Assembly (NCBI GenBank): GCA_051876355.1
Contig: JBJEHU010000018.1
Coordinates: forward strand, 1 to 51,750
Length of the DNA stretch: 51,750 bases
Direction: 5' to 3'
From: Olsenella_L sp051876355
GTDB lineage: Bacteria > Actinomycetota > Coriobacteriia > Coriobacteriales > Atopobiaceae
Shown here one piece after another: positions 16,968 through 24,864 of the stretch; position 1 is the stretch's first letter, and every line of letters starts with the position of its first letter. Under the pieces are notes generated by a model that had not been told where the DNA came from, did no database searches, and was given only the letters and a program-made list of their open reading frames with translations. The position numbers were made by a program, and so were the translations under genes.

Positions 16968-17495
16968 GTGGAAGCACAGGATTCGCAAGGTGGACAGGCC
17001 TCGTCGGATGGCATATCCGGCACAGACCCGGCGAAAGCCATCGTGAAGGCACCTGTGTCTGGCAGGGTGGTCCCGCTCAAGGATGTTCCCGATCCGGTCT
17101 TCAATTCCGGCATGCTCGGCCAGGGCTGCGGCATCTGGCCAGAGGAGAACTATCTGAGGGCACCGTTCGACGGTGTCGTCTCCTCGATCAGCCATACGAA
17201 TCACGGCATTGTCCTCACGTCGGATGCCGGCGTGCAGTGCATCGTCCATGTCGGCATCGATACGTGCGAGATGCAGGGCAAGGGCTTTGCCCGCCTCGTC
17301 GAGAAGGGCCAGCACTTCAGCGAGGGAGATCCGCTCATGCGCTTCTCGATCGATGCGATCCGGAAGTCCGGCTACCGCGAAATCGTCGTCTGTGTGGTCC
17401 TCAACTCAGAGCAGTACCGAGAGATCGATCTCGTGCCGGAAGAGGGACATGTCGCAGCAGGGGAGCCGCTGCTTCTGGCAGAAGCTGCAGCCTAG
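16968..17495 (+). CDS. crr: PTS glucose-type EIIA protein
   Basis: This 175-residue cytoplasmic phosphocarrier has the EIIA-Glc fold: APVSGRVVPLKDVPDPVFNSGMLGQG, then APFDGVVSSISHTNHGIVLTSDAG, with the accessory His in TNHG, and the active-site His in CIVHVGIDT near residue 94. In the PTS it takes phosphate from HPr-His and passes it to an EIIB domain. It is a lone gene with no EIIB/EIIC or HPr nearby, so it probably serves membrane components encoded elsewhere and may also act as a regulator, as Crr does in other bacteria. The start is GTG at 16968 after GAAGGAAG. The first 20 residues form a polar extension. Confidence 0.9.
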   Translation: MEAQDSQGGQASSDGISGTDPAKAIVKAPVSGRVVPLKDVPDPVFNSGMLGQGCGIWPEENYLRAPFDGVVSSISHTNHGIVLTSDAGVQCIVHVGIDTCEMQGKGFARLVEKGQHFSEGDPLMRFSIDAIRKSGYREIVVCVVLNSEQYREIDLVPEEGHVAAGEPLLLAEAAA

Positions 17496-17523
17496 CGCAT
17501 AGAACAGAGCATCTGCTTAAAGA

Positions 17524-17553
17524 GGGCGGGACTGCGTGTGCTGCAGTCCCGCC
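17524..17553 (+). terminator. Terminator hairpin, left copy of a 30-nt direct repeat
   Basis: GGCGGGACTGC pairs with GCAGTCCCGCC around the loop GTGTGCT, followed by TTGTTTC. It closes the EIIA gene. The whole 30-base element, loop included, recurs exactly at 18756-18785. Confidence 0.85.
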
Positions 17554-18001
17554 TTGTTTCTGCTGGAGAGCTTTATCCTGTGGCGGCATGCATGGCAGGC
17601 AGCTGCACTGCGGATGGAACGCATCGCTGAAAGACCGTGAAGCTCTTGTATTCCCTGGAAGGGTTCATATCTGGGCTGTCGACTGCTTGAGGAGAGAACA
17701 TATTCGTTCATCAGTAGGGGCGAGCGAAGGGCGAGAGGCGAGCAGAACGAGCAGGCCCGGGCAGAGACGCCCCCAGCCGTTTCAGATGGATGAGGGGCGG
17801 TATGCCGCCGAGAACTGGAGCCACCTGCCATGGCTATTCCTCCTCGTTCTCGGCCGATATGGTGTTCCTTCTCTATGACAGGACATCCAGGAATGCGTCT
17901 TGTCCATGCATCTCCCGTGACTTTGCAGCTGCAGTGCAGGAAAGGCTGCTCAAAACATCTGCAGATCATGTATCCGACTATGTCGGCAACGCTGAGCTGT
18001 T
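17554..18001. other. Gene-poor stretch before the toxin-antitoxin pair
   Basis: No reading frame in these 450 bases has a ribosome site, family motif or the codon use of its neighbours. The right half holds repeats of GGGCGAG/AGGCGAG type around 17717-17745. It may be remnant DNA brought in with, or left beside, the toxin-antitoxin unit. Confidence 0.5.
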
Positions 18002-18017
18002 TACCATAATTATGGTA
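18002..18017 (+). promoter_or_regulatory. Perfect palindromic operator of the toxin-antitoxin operon
   Basis: TACCATAATTATGGTA is a perfect 16-bp palindrome 35 bases before the antitoxin start and itself supplies -10-like sequence. Autoregulation by the antitoxin or the complex at such a dyad is normal for type II modules; its assignment here is inferred from position. Confidence 0.65.
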
Positions 18018-18052
18018 GAATTCGAAGAAATCAAACGGAAAGGGAGAACGAT

Positions 18053-18313
18053 ATGCCGACCATAGTCCCTATATCCAAGCTCAACAACACGTCGGAGATT
18101 TCTGCGCTTGCGCACAAGACGGACGGGCCAGTATTTGTTACAAAGAATGGGTATGGCGATATGGCGGTCATGAGCATGGATGTATACGAGGAGCTTGCTT
18201 CCGCAGCGACTGATCGTGATATCGCTATCGGCGAGCTCGAAATTGCCAGAGGCGAAGGCATTGCCGAGGCCAGCGAATTCTTCTCGAGGATGAGGAAGCT
18301 TCGCCGTGCATAG
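18053..18313 (+). CDS. Type II antitoxin, Phd/YefM-like
   Basis: This 86-residue protein has a Phd/YefM DNA-binding N-terminus: an opening beta strand with PISKLNNTSEISALAHKTDGPVFVTKNGYGDMAVMSMDVYEEL, the pattern in which a helix is followed by a strand stating that a residue, gene or signal must be shielded. The C-terminal part (TDRDIAIGELEIARGEGIAEASEFFSRMRKL) is a charged helix suited to wrapping the toxin. The ATG at 18053 follows AAAGGGAGA. Its end overlaps the toxin start by eight bases. It should neutralise the next gene product and repress the operon through the palindrome upstream. Confidence 0.85.
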   Translation: MPTIVPISKLNNTSEISALAHKTDGPVFVTKNGYGDMAVMSMDVYEELASAATDRDIAIGELEIARGEGIAEASEFFSRMRKLRRA

Positions 18314-18602
18314 GTACAAGGTCCTGCTTGTTCCGCAGGCGCAACGCCAGATTCAAGACATACACGATTATATATTCTCGGTGCTTGGATCGCCTAACGC
18401 TGCAGCCTCGACCGAGGATGCAATCTTCGATACGATTATGAGCCTGGAGACCATGCCCGAACGAGGGCACCTGCGTGAGGTTGGTCCATATGCAGATGGT
18501 AGGCACTGCACCGTGCATGCCAGAGGCTATACAATCGTCTATACCGTCGAGGCGGACGTGGTCTATGTCCTTGCAGTTCGCTATTCTGCAAGCGATTTCT
18601 GA
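18306..18602 (+). CDS. Type II toxin of the RelE/ParE superfamily
   Basis: The 98-residue protein has the compact RelE/ParE layout: an initial strand YKVLLVPQAQRQIQDIHDYIFSVLGSP, a two-helix section, the MPERGHLREVGPYADGRHCTVHARGYTIVYTVEADVVYVLAVRYSASDF core of strands, and a short C-terminus. The superfamily contains ribosome-dependent mRNA interferases (RelE) and gyrase inhibitors (ParE). The Arg/His residues near the C-terminal strands fit the RelE side somewhat, but activity cannot be assigned safely. It overlaps the antitoxin gene, so the two are translationally coupled. Confidence 0.85.
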   Translation: MHRYKVLLVPQAQRQIQDIHDYIFSVLGSPNAAASTEDAIFDTIMSLETMPERGHLREVGPYADGRHCTVHARGYTIVYTVEADVVYVLAVRYSASDF

Positions 18603-18755
18603 AGCTGGGCAGATTGCCTGTCATTCAACGGTAAGCCATTGAGAGCCCGTACTGCACGCCTGCAGAAGAGCCTGCTTGTGGCTGTCGATGGGCCTGCTTG
18701 ACTTCCTGACTGAGACTGCAGCTTGCGGCGTACAACAATTTGCGATGCATGAAAA

Positions 18756-18785
18756 GGGCGGGACTGCGTGTGCTGCAGTCCCGCC
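18756..18785. terminator. Terminator hairpin, right copy of the 30-nt direct repeat
   Basis: Same 30 bases as 17524-17553, here with one more outer G-C pair and A-rich/T-poor flanks (GAAAA before, CTTCG after). It lies between the toxin gene and the convergent MarR-RGG stop at 18807 and can serve both strands. Confidence 0.8.
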
Positions 18786-18806
18786 CTTCGCCGTATCTCT
18801 GTGCTC

Positions 18807-19652
18807 TTAGCGCTCGCTGCGGTAGGAGTCGCGGCCGCCGCGGTCATTGCGGTCGGAGCCGCCACGATAGCCGCCGCGATTCTGGCTGCCGTAGCCGGAA
18901 TTGAAGTCCCTGCCGCCACGATAGCCGCCGTCACGCCTGTTGCCGCCACGGAAGCCGCCGCGGTCCCCGCCACGGGAGAAGCCGCTGCGTCCGCCGCGGT
19001 CTCCGCCACGGGAGTAGCCGCCACGACCGCCACGGTCTCCGCCACGGAATCCGCCGCGCTCGTCGCGTCCGCCACGACGGTCGCGGTCGCCACGTCCGCC
19101 ACGGCGGTCATCATCCCTGCGCGGCTTCGTCGGTGCATCGGGATCGTCGCCGAGGGCGAGCAGCTTCTCCTTGAGGGAGTCGCTCACGGTATCGACAGCT
19201 GCCTCGAAGGCCTCCTTCGTCTCGGCGTCGAGGATGCCGAAGACCTCCTCGTCCGGGTCGAGCTCGTCGAGGTCGGGCACAGCTGCCTTGCCCTCGTCCG
19301 TGAGCTTCACGAGCGTGACGCGGCCGTCCTCTTCGCTCTTCTGGCGCTCGACGAAGCCCTTCTCCTCGAGCTTGCTCAGAAGCTCGGAGAGGGACTGCTG
19401 GCGCATGCCCAGAAGGAAGCAGAGCTCCTTCTGCGTTGTCTCAGGCTTGGCCTGGAGCATTGCAAGCACGCGGCCCTGGCCCTGCAGGGGATCGCCGATG
19501 CCGCCGTGGGCCTCGGTGTTGAGCTTGACGTAGCGGTGCATGAGGCGAGCCAGGCGGCCTGTCTTCTCGACGAGGGACATATCCTCCGGCGTGGCTGCGG
19601 GCTCAGGCTTCTCTTCGGCAGCCTCGATCTCGACGTTCTTCTCTTCGTCCAT
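18807..19652 (-). CDS. MarR-family regulator fused to an RGG-rich C-terminal tail
   Basis: This 281-residue protein has an acidic N-terminus (1-22), then a MarR winged helix (about 25-165) with GQGRVLAMLQAKPETTQKELCFLLGMRQQSLSELLSKLEEKGFVERQKSEEDGRVTLVKLTDEG. From about residue 178 to the end is a tail of Arg-Gly-Gly units with Phe/Tyr and Asp interspersed, about 15 RGG triplets in 104 residues. RGG tails usually bind RNA or nucleic acid non-specifically and occur in bacterial DEAD-box helicases and RNA chaperones, not in MarR proteins. I chose the ATG at 19652 with GAAGAGG upstream; an ATG at 19667 is possible. It is divergent from the nucleoid-protein gene. Confidence 0.85.
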   Translation of the reverse strand: MDEEKNVEIEAAEEKPEPAATPEDMSLVEKTGRLARLMHRYVKLNTEAHGGIGDPLQGQGRVLAMLQAKPETTQKELCFLLGMRQQSLSELLSKLEEKGFVERQKSEEDGRVTLVKLTDEGKAAVPDLDELDPDEEVFGILDAETKEAFEAAVDTVSDSLKEKLLALGDDPDAPTKPRRDDDRRGGRGDRDRRGGRDERGGFRGGDRGGRGGYSRGGDRGGRSGFSRGGDRGGFRGGNRRDGGYRGGRDFNSGYGSQNRGGYRGGSDRNDRGGRDSYRSER

Positions 19653-19890
19653 TCCAACCTCTTCCATGGTTTTCTGCTTCTGCTGTGCACAAGCAGGCAT
19701 CTGTGTGGGTGATTTGACATACATGACAATACTCGTCGTTGTGGGCATAAGCTGCGGGAATGGCCATTGTCGGCCCATCTACACGTGACGTCCATAAAAA
19801 CAGGTACCTGTACAATTATGCGGCAGCTCGTGGGCGCACGAAGGGTATGCTGGGAAGGCACGGAACACGACACATCAGGTAGGTGCATCG

Positions 19891-20955
19891 ATGCTGACCA
19901 TCAACCATGCGATACTGCATGCCTATGACTTCGAGACAAGCTCGAACTACGAGAGCACACGCGAGCTCGACGTGAGTGACAAGGCTATCCGTTCCTACGT
20001 CACGAGGCTCGTGCGCAAGACGCTCTCCTCGTCCGAGAGCAAGCACGGGACATTCAGCCCGGAGAGCAACTTCCACCAGGAGCTTCTGCGCTACCGTGCC
20101 TCGGAGCTCGACTTCGTCGCCCTCTCGAAGGAGGTAGGGGACTTCTTCTTCGAGGAGCTCAGGAAATCGGACGACAAGCTGCCGTACGACCTGCTTGTCG
20201 CCGATGTGACGGATACGGAGAAGGCTTCTGCTCCCCAGACGGACGAAGAGGTCGATGCCTCGTTCGAGGGAAGCTCGCGCGAGGTGTTTGCAATCGTCCT
20301 TCTGGCCCGCAAGCAGGGCTATGTGCACGACGTGCGCGAGGACATGCATCTCACGGACATCGTGAAGACGGATGCCCTGCTGCCTCTGCCGACGCAGAAG
20401 GTCGACTCCTATGCAGCGATCGATCTGGGCTCAGGCGATATCGACTTTGCCGACAAGGCACGAACGATTGCCGGCCAGGAGTCCTTCATCATCCCCGACG
20501 GGCTCCTGCAGTGCACGCAGGAGGCGTCGACCCGCGAGGTCATCCAGACCGTGACGCTTGCCGTCCAGGACGTGGCAGAGGAGTATGGCCTCACGCCGGC
20601 CGTCGAGGTGAGCCGTGCCAAGGCATATGTGACGGAGCAGGCAGACGAGACGGAAGCCATCGAGCCGCGCGAGGTCGGCAAGAAGATCTTTGCAGACCGC
20701 CCCGAAGCGCAGGAGCGCTACGAGCAGAAGATGCGCGAATCGGCAGCAGCTGCTGCCATCCCCGAGGAGGTGCCGGTGCGTCCGTCCGTTGCCCACCGCA
20801 TCGCGAAGAACCACCGCATCCGCACCGATACCGGCATCGAGATCACGTTCCCGAGCGAGTATTCGTCGAACGATGACTTCATCGAGTTCACGACGCTGCC
20901 GGATGGCCACATCTCGATCACGATCAAGGGCGTCGAGCACATAGAGAACAGGTAG
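19891..20955 (+). CDS. Nucleoid-associated protein of the NdpA/YejK family
   Basis: This 354-residue protein begins LTINHAILHAYDFETSSNY and ends with GIEITFPSEYSSNDDFIEFTTLPDGHISITIKGVEHIENR, the N- and C-terminal patterns of the NdpA (37-kDa nucleoid-associated) family. The middle shows FAIVLLARKQGYVHDV and ALLPLPTQKVDSYAAIDL. Family members bind DNA broadly in the cytoplasm. The gene is divergent from the MarR-RGG gene across a 240-bp promoter region and ends at a strong terminator. The length is typical. The molecular role of the family is still poorly defined. Confidence 0.85.
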   Translation: MLTINHAILHAYDFETSSNYESTRELDVSDKAIRSYVTRLVRKTLSSSESKHGTFSPESNFHQELLRYRASELDFVALSKEVGDFFFEELRKSDDKLPYDLLVADVTDTEKASAPQTDEEVDASFEGSSREVFAIVLLARKQGYVHDVREDMHLTDIVKTDALLPLPTQKVDSYAAIDLGSGDIDFADKARTIAGQESFIIPDGLLQCTQEASTREVIQTVTLAVQDVAEEYGLTPAVEVSRAKAYVTEQADETEAIEPREVGKKIFADRPEAQERYEQKMRESAAAAAIPEEVPVRPSVAHRIAKNHRIRTDTGIEITFPSEYSSNDDFIEFTTLPDGHISITIKGVEHIENR

Positions 20956-20960
20956 AAAGA

Positions 20961-20984
20961 GGCCCCGGACGTAAGTCCGGGGCC
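20961..20984. terminator. Intrinsic terminator
   Basis: A perfect 10-bp stem GGCCCCGGAC with a GTAA tetraloop, between two convergent stops only 36 bases apart. The AAAGA on one side supplies the U-run for the minus strand. Confidence 0.8.
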
Positions 20985-20990
20985 CATCTG

Positions 20991-21671
20991 TCATTCTGCG
21001 CTGTCAGCGCTCTCGCTCTCCTTGTCAGATGCCGGCGCCTCTTCGAGCGTCAGGCTGAAGTCGCAGCACGGGTCGCCGTCTGCAAGGCACATCGTGCGCT
21101 CGAGATGTATTCCTGCGAGGTCTGCCCACACATCGGGCATGCGGCAGGCGGCACGCATGAGCTCCGGCACGCCGAGCTCCTGATAGAGGCGGAAGATCCC
21201 GCAGCTCCGGTACGTGACCATATAGTCTTTTTCCGAACCCGAGGTATAGACATAGCGCCAGCCATAGTCGCCGCAGCGCATCTGCGTGAGCAGGGCGCTC
21301 CTCTGGATGTCGCGCTGCCCCTGGATGCTGAAATCGTTCCTGAGCTGCTGGGCAACCTTCTGGCAGGCGCTGCTGCGGGCGAGGACATCCGCGAAGAGCG
21401 CGGCGCATTCCTCGGGCGCCGGGGAAAGCTCCTCATCCTCGGCACGGATGGCAAGATAGACGCTTGCGATGAGGCTGGCCTGGAGCAGTGTCCAGAAATA
21501 GCGGCGGCCCTGGCGCGGATCTTCGATGCCGCCGACGATCTGGCGGAAGCGTACCTGTGCAGTCTTCATGATGGAAGCGGCATCGTCTGCCCCGTAGCGG
21601 CGGGCAAGCTCTGCCTTCAGATCCTTTTCGAGGATATGCCACACGAGGCGTGGCGTCATTCCATACTGCAT
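20991..21671 (-). CDS. L-2-amino-thiazoline-4-carboxylic acid hydrolase family protein
   Basis: The 226-residue protein resembles the ATC-hydrolase family: an N-terminal helical part, a middle with YVTSGSEK-like contacts (SGSEKDYMVTYRSCGIFRLYQELGVPELMRAACRMPDVWADLAGIHLERTMCLADGDPCCDFSLTL), and the late GDxxCDF motif. Original members open the thiazoline ring on a route to L-cysteine; most anaerobe homologues have no tested activity. The last 15 residues are a Ser/Asp/Glu tail. The ATG at 21671 has only a distant AAGGAG upstream, so the start is uncertain by a few codons. The gene is divergent from the antiporter. Confidence 0.65.
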   Translation of the reverse strand: MQYGMTPRLVWHILEKDLKAELARRYGADDAASIMKTAQVRFRQIVGGIEDPRQGRRYFWTLLQASLIASVYLAIRAEDEELSPAPEECAALFADVLARSSACQKVAQQLRNDFSIQGQRDIQRSALLTQMRCGDYGWRYVYTSGSEKDYMVTYRSCGIFRLYQELGVPELMRAACRMPDVWADLAGIHLERTMCLADGDPCCDFSLTLEEAPASDKESESADSAE

Positions 21672-21766
21672 GTCGAGAAGATGCTCCTTGCTAGCAAACG
21701 GCTCCAGACAAGAGGATACTATGACGGAAAACGTTTGGGGAGTAGCTGAACCGTAAGCGAGGTTTC

Positions 21767-23170
21767 ATGAGTTCGCCTTTCATTTCCCTTGCCATCATCA
21801 TGGCGGTAGCGGCGGCAGCGCCGTATATCGCGAGCCTCATTCCAGGACGTGCCGTGCCGGAAGTCGTCTTTCTCGTCTTTGCCGGCGCGCTGCTGGGACC
21901 GAACATGGCAGGCGTCCTCTCGACGTCGTCTTCTGCCATCTCGTTCCTGTCGGACCTGGGCGTCGCCTTCCTGTTCCTCAATGCTGGCTATGAGATCGAT
22001 CCGAAGGACCTTGGCGGCAGGATGGGCCTCCATGCCATCCTTGCCTGGGCGTGCTCTCTCATCGTCGCGATCCTTCTCTCCACGACCCTCATGGCAGACC
22101 GCTTTACGGGGCTGGCGGGAGTCGCCTTTGCCATCTGCCTCACGACGACCGCATTCGGCACGCTCGCGCCGATCATGCGCGACCGCCATCTCATGGGCAC
22201 ACCGGTAGGACGTGCCGTGAGCGTCTACGGTGCCTACGGCGAGCTCCTGCCGATCCTGGCGATGGCGCTGCTCATGTCGACAAGGAGCACGCGTGCGACA
22301 ATCGCGACGCTTCTGATCTTCGTCGCAATCTGCCTTCTGATACTTGCATTCCCGTCGCTTCTGCCGCGCGTGCGTGACGGTATCGATGCCTGGCTCAAGG
22401 AGAATGCCTGGTCGGGATCCAGGCCCCTCCTGCGCCTCTCGATCCTGCTTCTCTCCGTGCTTGTCATGGCCTGCGAGGTACTCGATCTCGAGCCCGTGCT
22501 CGGCGCCTTCATCGCCGGCTTCATCCTCGGCGCCTTTGCGCCGCACAATGATGCGCTTGCAGAGAAGCTGCAGGATATCGGCAACGGCTTCCTCGTGCCG
22601 GCCTACTTCGTGATCTCGGGCGCAGATGTGAGCCTGCCGGCAGCATTCGCGAACGTTGGGCTCCTCTTCGGCTTCATCGGCCTCCTTGTCCTCATCCGCG
22701 GCGGCATCGTTGCCATCTCCCTCAACATCAATAGGGAGACGAAGCATATGCGCAAGCGCGAGAAGTATGCCGTCTCCGCCTACTGCACGATGGCACTGCC
22801 GCTTGTCGTGGCGGTCACGGATGCGGCAGTCGAGTCTGGCGCGATGGGCACGAACACAGCCTCGATCCTCGTATCTGCTGGCGCCATCACCGTGCTCCTG
22901 ATCCCGATTGCGACAAGCTTCGTGCGTGTCGGTGCCGAGTCCGATGTCTTCCTCGCCGTGCATGAGGTGACGGCAGAGAAGCTGCCGATCCAGAAGGTCT
23001 GGAAGAAGCATAAGGCCCTTCTTGCGGCAGATGAGAAGCGCTTTGCTGCTGCCGTCGAGGAGCAGAAGGAGCAGGGCCACAAGCTCGATTCCTTTGAGTA
23101 TCTCGTGACGGGTGCTCCGCCGACAAAGAGCTGGAAGGAAGCGCCGGAAGACAGGGCGGACGAAAAGTAG
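21767..23170 (+). CDS. Cation:proton antiporter of the CPA2/KefB type
   Basis: This 467-residue protein has about twelve membrane segments over residues 1-390. The CPA2 signature region is present: PEVVFLVFAGALLGPNMAGVL followed by SFLSDLGVAFLFLNAGYEIDPKDLGGR, and later LEPVLGAFIAGFILGAFAP. The C-terminal about 80 residues are hydrophilic but too short for a TrkA-N domain, so gating by NAD or glutathione as in KefB/C is not expected. Probable role is Na+ or K+ efflux in exchange for protons. Ribosome site is weak (AAGCGAGGTTTC). It is a single gene with its own terminator. Confidence 0.85.
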   Translation: MSSPFISLAIIMAVAAAAPYIASLIPGRAVPEVVFLVFAGALLGPNMAGVLSTSSSAISFLSDLGVAFLFLNAGYEIDPKDLGGRMGLHAILAWACSLIVAILLSTTLMADRFTGLAGVAFAICLTTTAFGTLAPIMRDRHLMGTPVGRAVSVYGAYGELLPILAMALLMSTRSTRATIATLLIFVAICLLILAFPSLLPRVRDGIDAWLKENAWSGSRPLLRLSILLLSVLVMACEVLDLEPVLGAFIAGFILGAFAPHNDALAEKLQDIGNGFLVPAYFVISGADVSLPAAFANVGLLFGFIGLLVLIRGGIVAISLNINRETKHMRKREKYAVSAYCTMALPLVVAVTDAAVESGAMGTNTASILVSAGAITVLLIPIATSFVRVGAESDVFLAVHEVTAEKLPIQKVWKKHKALLAADEKRFAAAVEEQKEQGHKLDSFEYLVTGAPPTKSWKEAPEDRADEK

Positions 23171-23180
23171 GACAGACGAA

Positions 23181-23208
23181 GAGGAGAGCTGGCAGGCCAG
23201 CTCTCCTC
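23181..23208. terminator. Intrinsic terminator
   Basis: GAGGAGAGCTGGC and its complement form a near-perfect palindrome with a small loop, followed by TCTCTGTCT, between the convergent antiporter and nitroreductase genes. Confidence 0.75.
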
Positions 23209-23215
23209 TCTCTGT

Positions 23216-23734
23216 CTAGCCAAGCCTATGGATGCGTGCAGGATCGAAGCGCCCCGGTCCTGTCGGCGAAACATCCTTTAGGGGATGTCCGACCGCGACG
23301 ATTGCGAACGGGGCAGAGCCGGCATCTTCGGGGATGCCAAGAGCCTGTGCCGTGGCTTCGATGCGCTCCTTCACGGGGTAGATGCCCTGCCAGACGGCAC
23401 CGAGCCCAAGCTCTGCAGCCTCGATGAGGAGGTTCTCGATCGAGGCGCCCATGTCCTGCTCTGCCATGTCGGGACAGGGGAGCCCCTCTGTCTTCACGCA
23501 GGGCACGATTGCGAGTGCGGCCCGTGCGGTCGGCTTCGCATACGGCGAGGCGGAAGCAAGCTTCTCGAGATTGTCCCTCCCTTCGACGACCCAGAACTCC
23601 CACGGCTGCTGGTCCATGGCGGAAGGGGCTGCCATGGCGGCCCTGAGGAGGAGCGTGGCCTCCTCCTTGGTCACTGGCTCGTCCGTGAAGGCCCTCACGC
23701 TCGTGCGGGCAAATACCGGATCTTTCTCTTTCAT
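23216..23734 (-). CDS. Nitroreductase-family FMN oxidoreductase
   Basis: This 172-residue protein has the nitroreductase fold: RTSVRAFTDEPVTKEEATLLLRAAMAAPSAMDQQPWEFWVV at the FMN-binding N-terminus, an ASIENLLIEAAELGLGAVWQG segment and a C-terminal GHPLKD. Such enzymes use NAD(P)H and FMN to reduce nitro groups, quinones or flavins. I took the ATG at 23734 because AAAGG lies seven bases before it; the ATG two codons upstream (23740) is too close to that site. It is divergent from the following LysR gene, which is the usual arrangement for a LysR target, so that regulator probably controls it. Confidence 0.88.
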   Translation of the reverse strand: MKEKDPVFARTSVRAFTDEPVTKEEATLLLRAAMAAPSAMDQQPWEFWVVEGRDNLEKLASASPYAKPTARAALAIVPCVKTEGLPCPDMAEQDMGASIENLLIEAAELGLGAVWQGIYPVKERIEATAQALGIPEDAGSAPFAIVAVGHPLKDVSPTGPGRFDPARIHRLG

Positions 23735-23836
23735 GTCCATCCTTTCTCGCTTTGGCTGCCCCGACTCTTCCCGGAAGCCTCGGATGGTATGCTGGAATTC
23801 GCCGAAAACCACTGGGCTGGAAATGGGGGAAGGGCG

Positions 23837-24763
23837 ATGACGCTCGTACAGCTGCGCTATGCGATAGAGATAGCCGAAGCAGGCTCCATCTCGGCTGCAG
23901 CGACACGCCTCTTCGTGGCCCAGCCCTCCCTCTCGAAGGCCATCTCGGAGCTCGAGCATGAGATGGGCATCCAGATCTTCGAACGCTCGCGCAGGGGCGT
24001 CGAGGTGACGGAGGAGGGGACACGCTTCCTCTCGTATGCACGGCAGGTCGTCGAGCAGGCAGAGCTCCTCGAGAGCCACTATCTCGGCAGCACCACCGGC
24101 GTGCGCCGCGTCTTCGGCGTCTCTGCCCAGCACTATGCCTTTGTCGTCAACGCTTTCGCCGAGCTTGTCCGCGAATATGGGCAGGAGCGCTACGAGTTCT
24201 CGCTGCGCGAGGGCACGACGTTCGGCACGATCGAGGATGTGCGCCTGCAGCGCTCGGAGCTCGGCGTGCTCTTCCGCAACGACTTCAACCGCGAAGTGAT
24301 CACGAACGCGCTGCACGATGCCGATCTCAGGTTCTGTCCGCTCTTCGAGGCGAAAGAGCATGTGTTCCTTGCAAAGGGCCATCCGCTTGCAGGCAGGGCG
24401 AGCGTGAGGCTCGAGGATCTCGCTCCCTATCCTCGGCTCTCCTATGACCAGGGCATGCGGAACTCGTTCTTCTTCGCCGAGGAGCCGTATCCGACCGAGG
24501 CGGTCGACAAGGCAATCGTCGTGACGGACCGGGCGACCCTCTTCAACCTGCTCATCGGCCTCAAGGGCTACACGATCTCGTCGGGCATCCTCTCGGCAGA
24601 CCTCAATGGCACCGATATCATTGCCGTCCCGCTTGAGCCGGCAGGGACGATGGAGATCGGCTATATCAGCCAGGCGAAGCGTCCCCTGTCCGACCTTGCC
24701 CAGAGCTATCTCGAGCATCTCGGGTCCTATGTCGAGCGCTACTTCTCGAATCCTTCCATATAG
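23837..24763 (+). CDS. LysR-family transcriptional regulator
   Basis: 308 residues starting MTLVQLRYAIEIAEAGSISAAATRLFVAQPSLSKAISELEHEMG, the LysR DNA-binding domain, with an effector domain after residue 90 (FGVSAQHYAFVVNAFAELVREYG, LGVLFRNDFNREV). This family half resembles regulators of sulfur or methionine-linked genes in other anaerobes, but that is a loose impression. The ATG at 23837 follows GGGGGAAGGGCG. It lies divergent from the nitroreductase and just upstream of the MetE-like gene; either or both may be targets. Confidence 0.9.
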   Translation: MTLVQLRYAIEIAEAGSISAAATRLFVAQPSLSKAISELEHEMGIQIFERSRRGVEVTEEGTRFLSYARQVVEQAELLESHYLGSTTGVRRVFGVSAQHYAFVVNAFAELVREYGQERYEFSLREGTTFGTIEDVRLQRSELGVLFRNDFNREVITNALHDADLRFCPLFEAKEHVFLAKGHPLAGRASVRLEDLAPYPRLSYDQGMRNSFFFAEEPYPTEAVDKAIVVTDRATLFNLLIGLKGYTISSGILSADLNGTDIIAVPLEPAGTMEIGYISQAKRPLSDLAQSYLEHLGSYVERYFSNPSI

Positions 24764-24770
24764 CTCATGG

Positions 24771-24816
24771 CTATAATTAATGATAGATAATCCATAGTTT
24801 TCTATAGATAGCCTTC
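24771..24816 (+). promoter_or_regulatory. AT-rich promoter region with dyads before the MetE-like gene
   Basis: This 45-base block is far more AT-rich than its surroundings. It holds TATAATTAATGATAGATAA and further on CTATAGATAG, with partial dyad symmetry (TATAG/CTATA). It is suited to a LysR target and promoter for the gene at 24865, but no exact box can be fixed. Confidence 0.4.
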
Positions 24817-24864
24817 ATGCGATGATGCAGCCATCAGGAAAAGAGATACCGATGGAGGCATACC

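Noticed and set aside
17517..17969. Minus-strand 150-residue frame between EIIA and the TA pair
   Set aside because: Starts without a ribosome site and runs through the terminator hairpin; composition is unlike the neighbouring genes.
18768..19712. Long plus-strand frame of Ala/Val-rich sequence
   Set aside because: Antisense to the MarR-RGG gene; its Ala/Val repeats are only the complement of the RGG codons.
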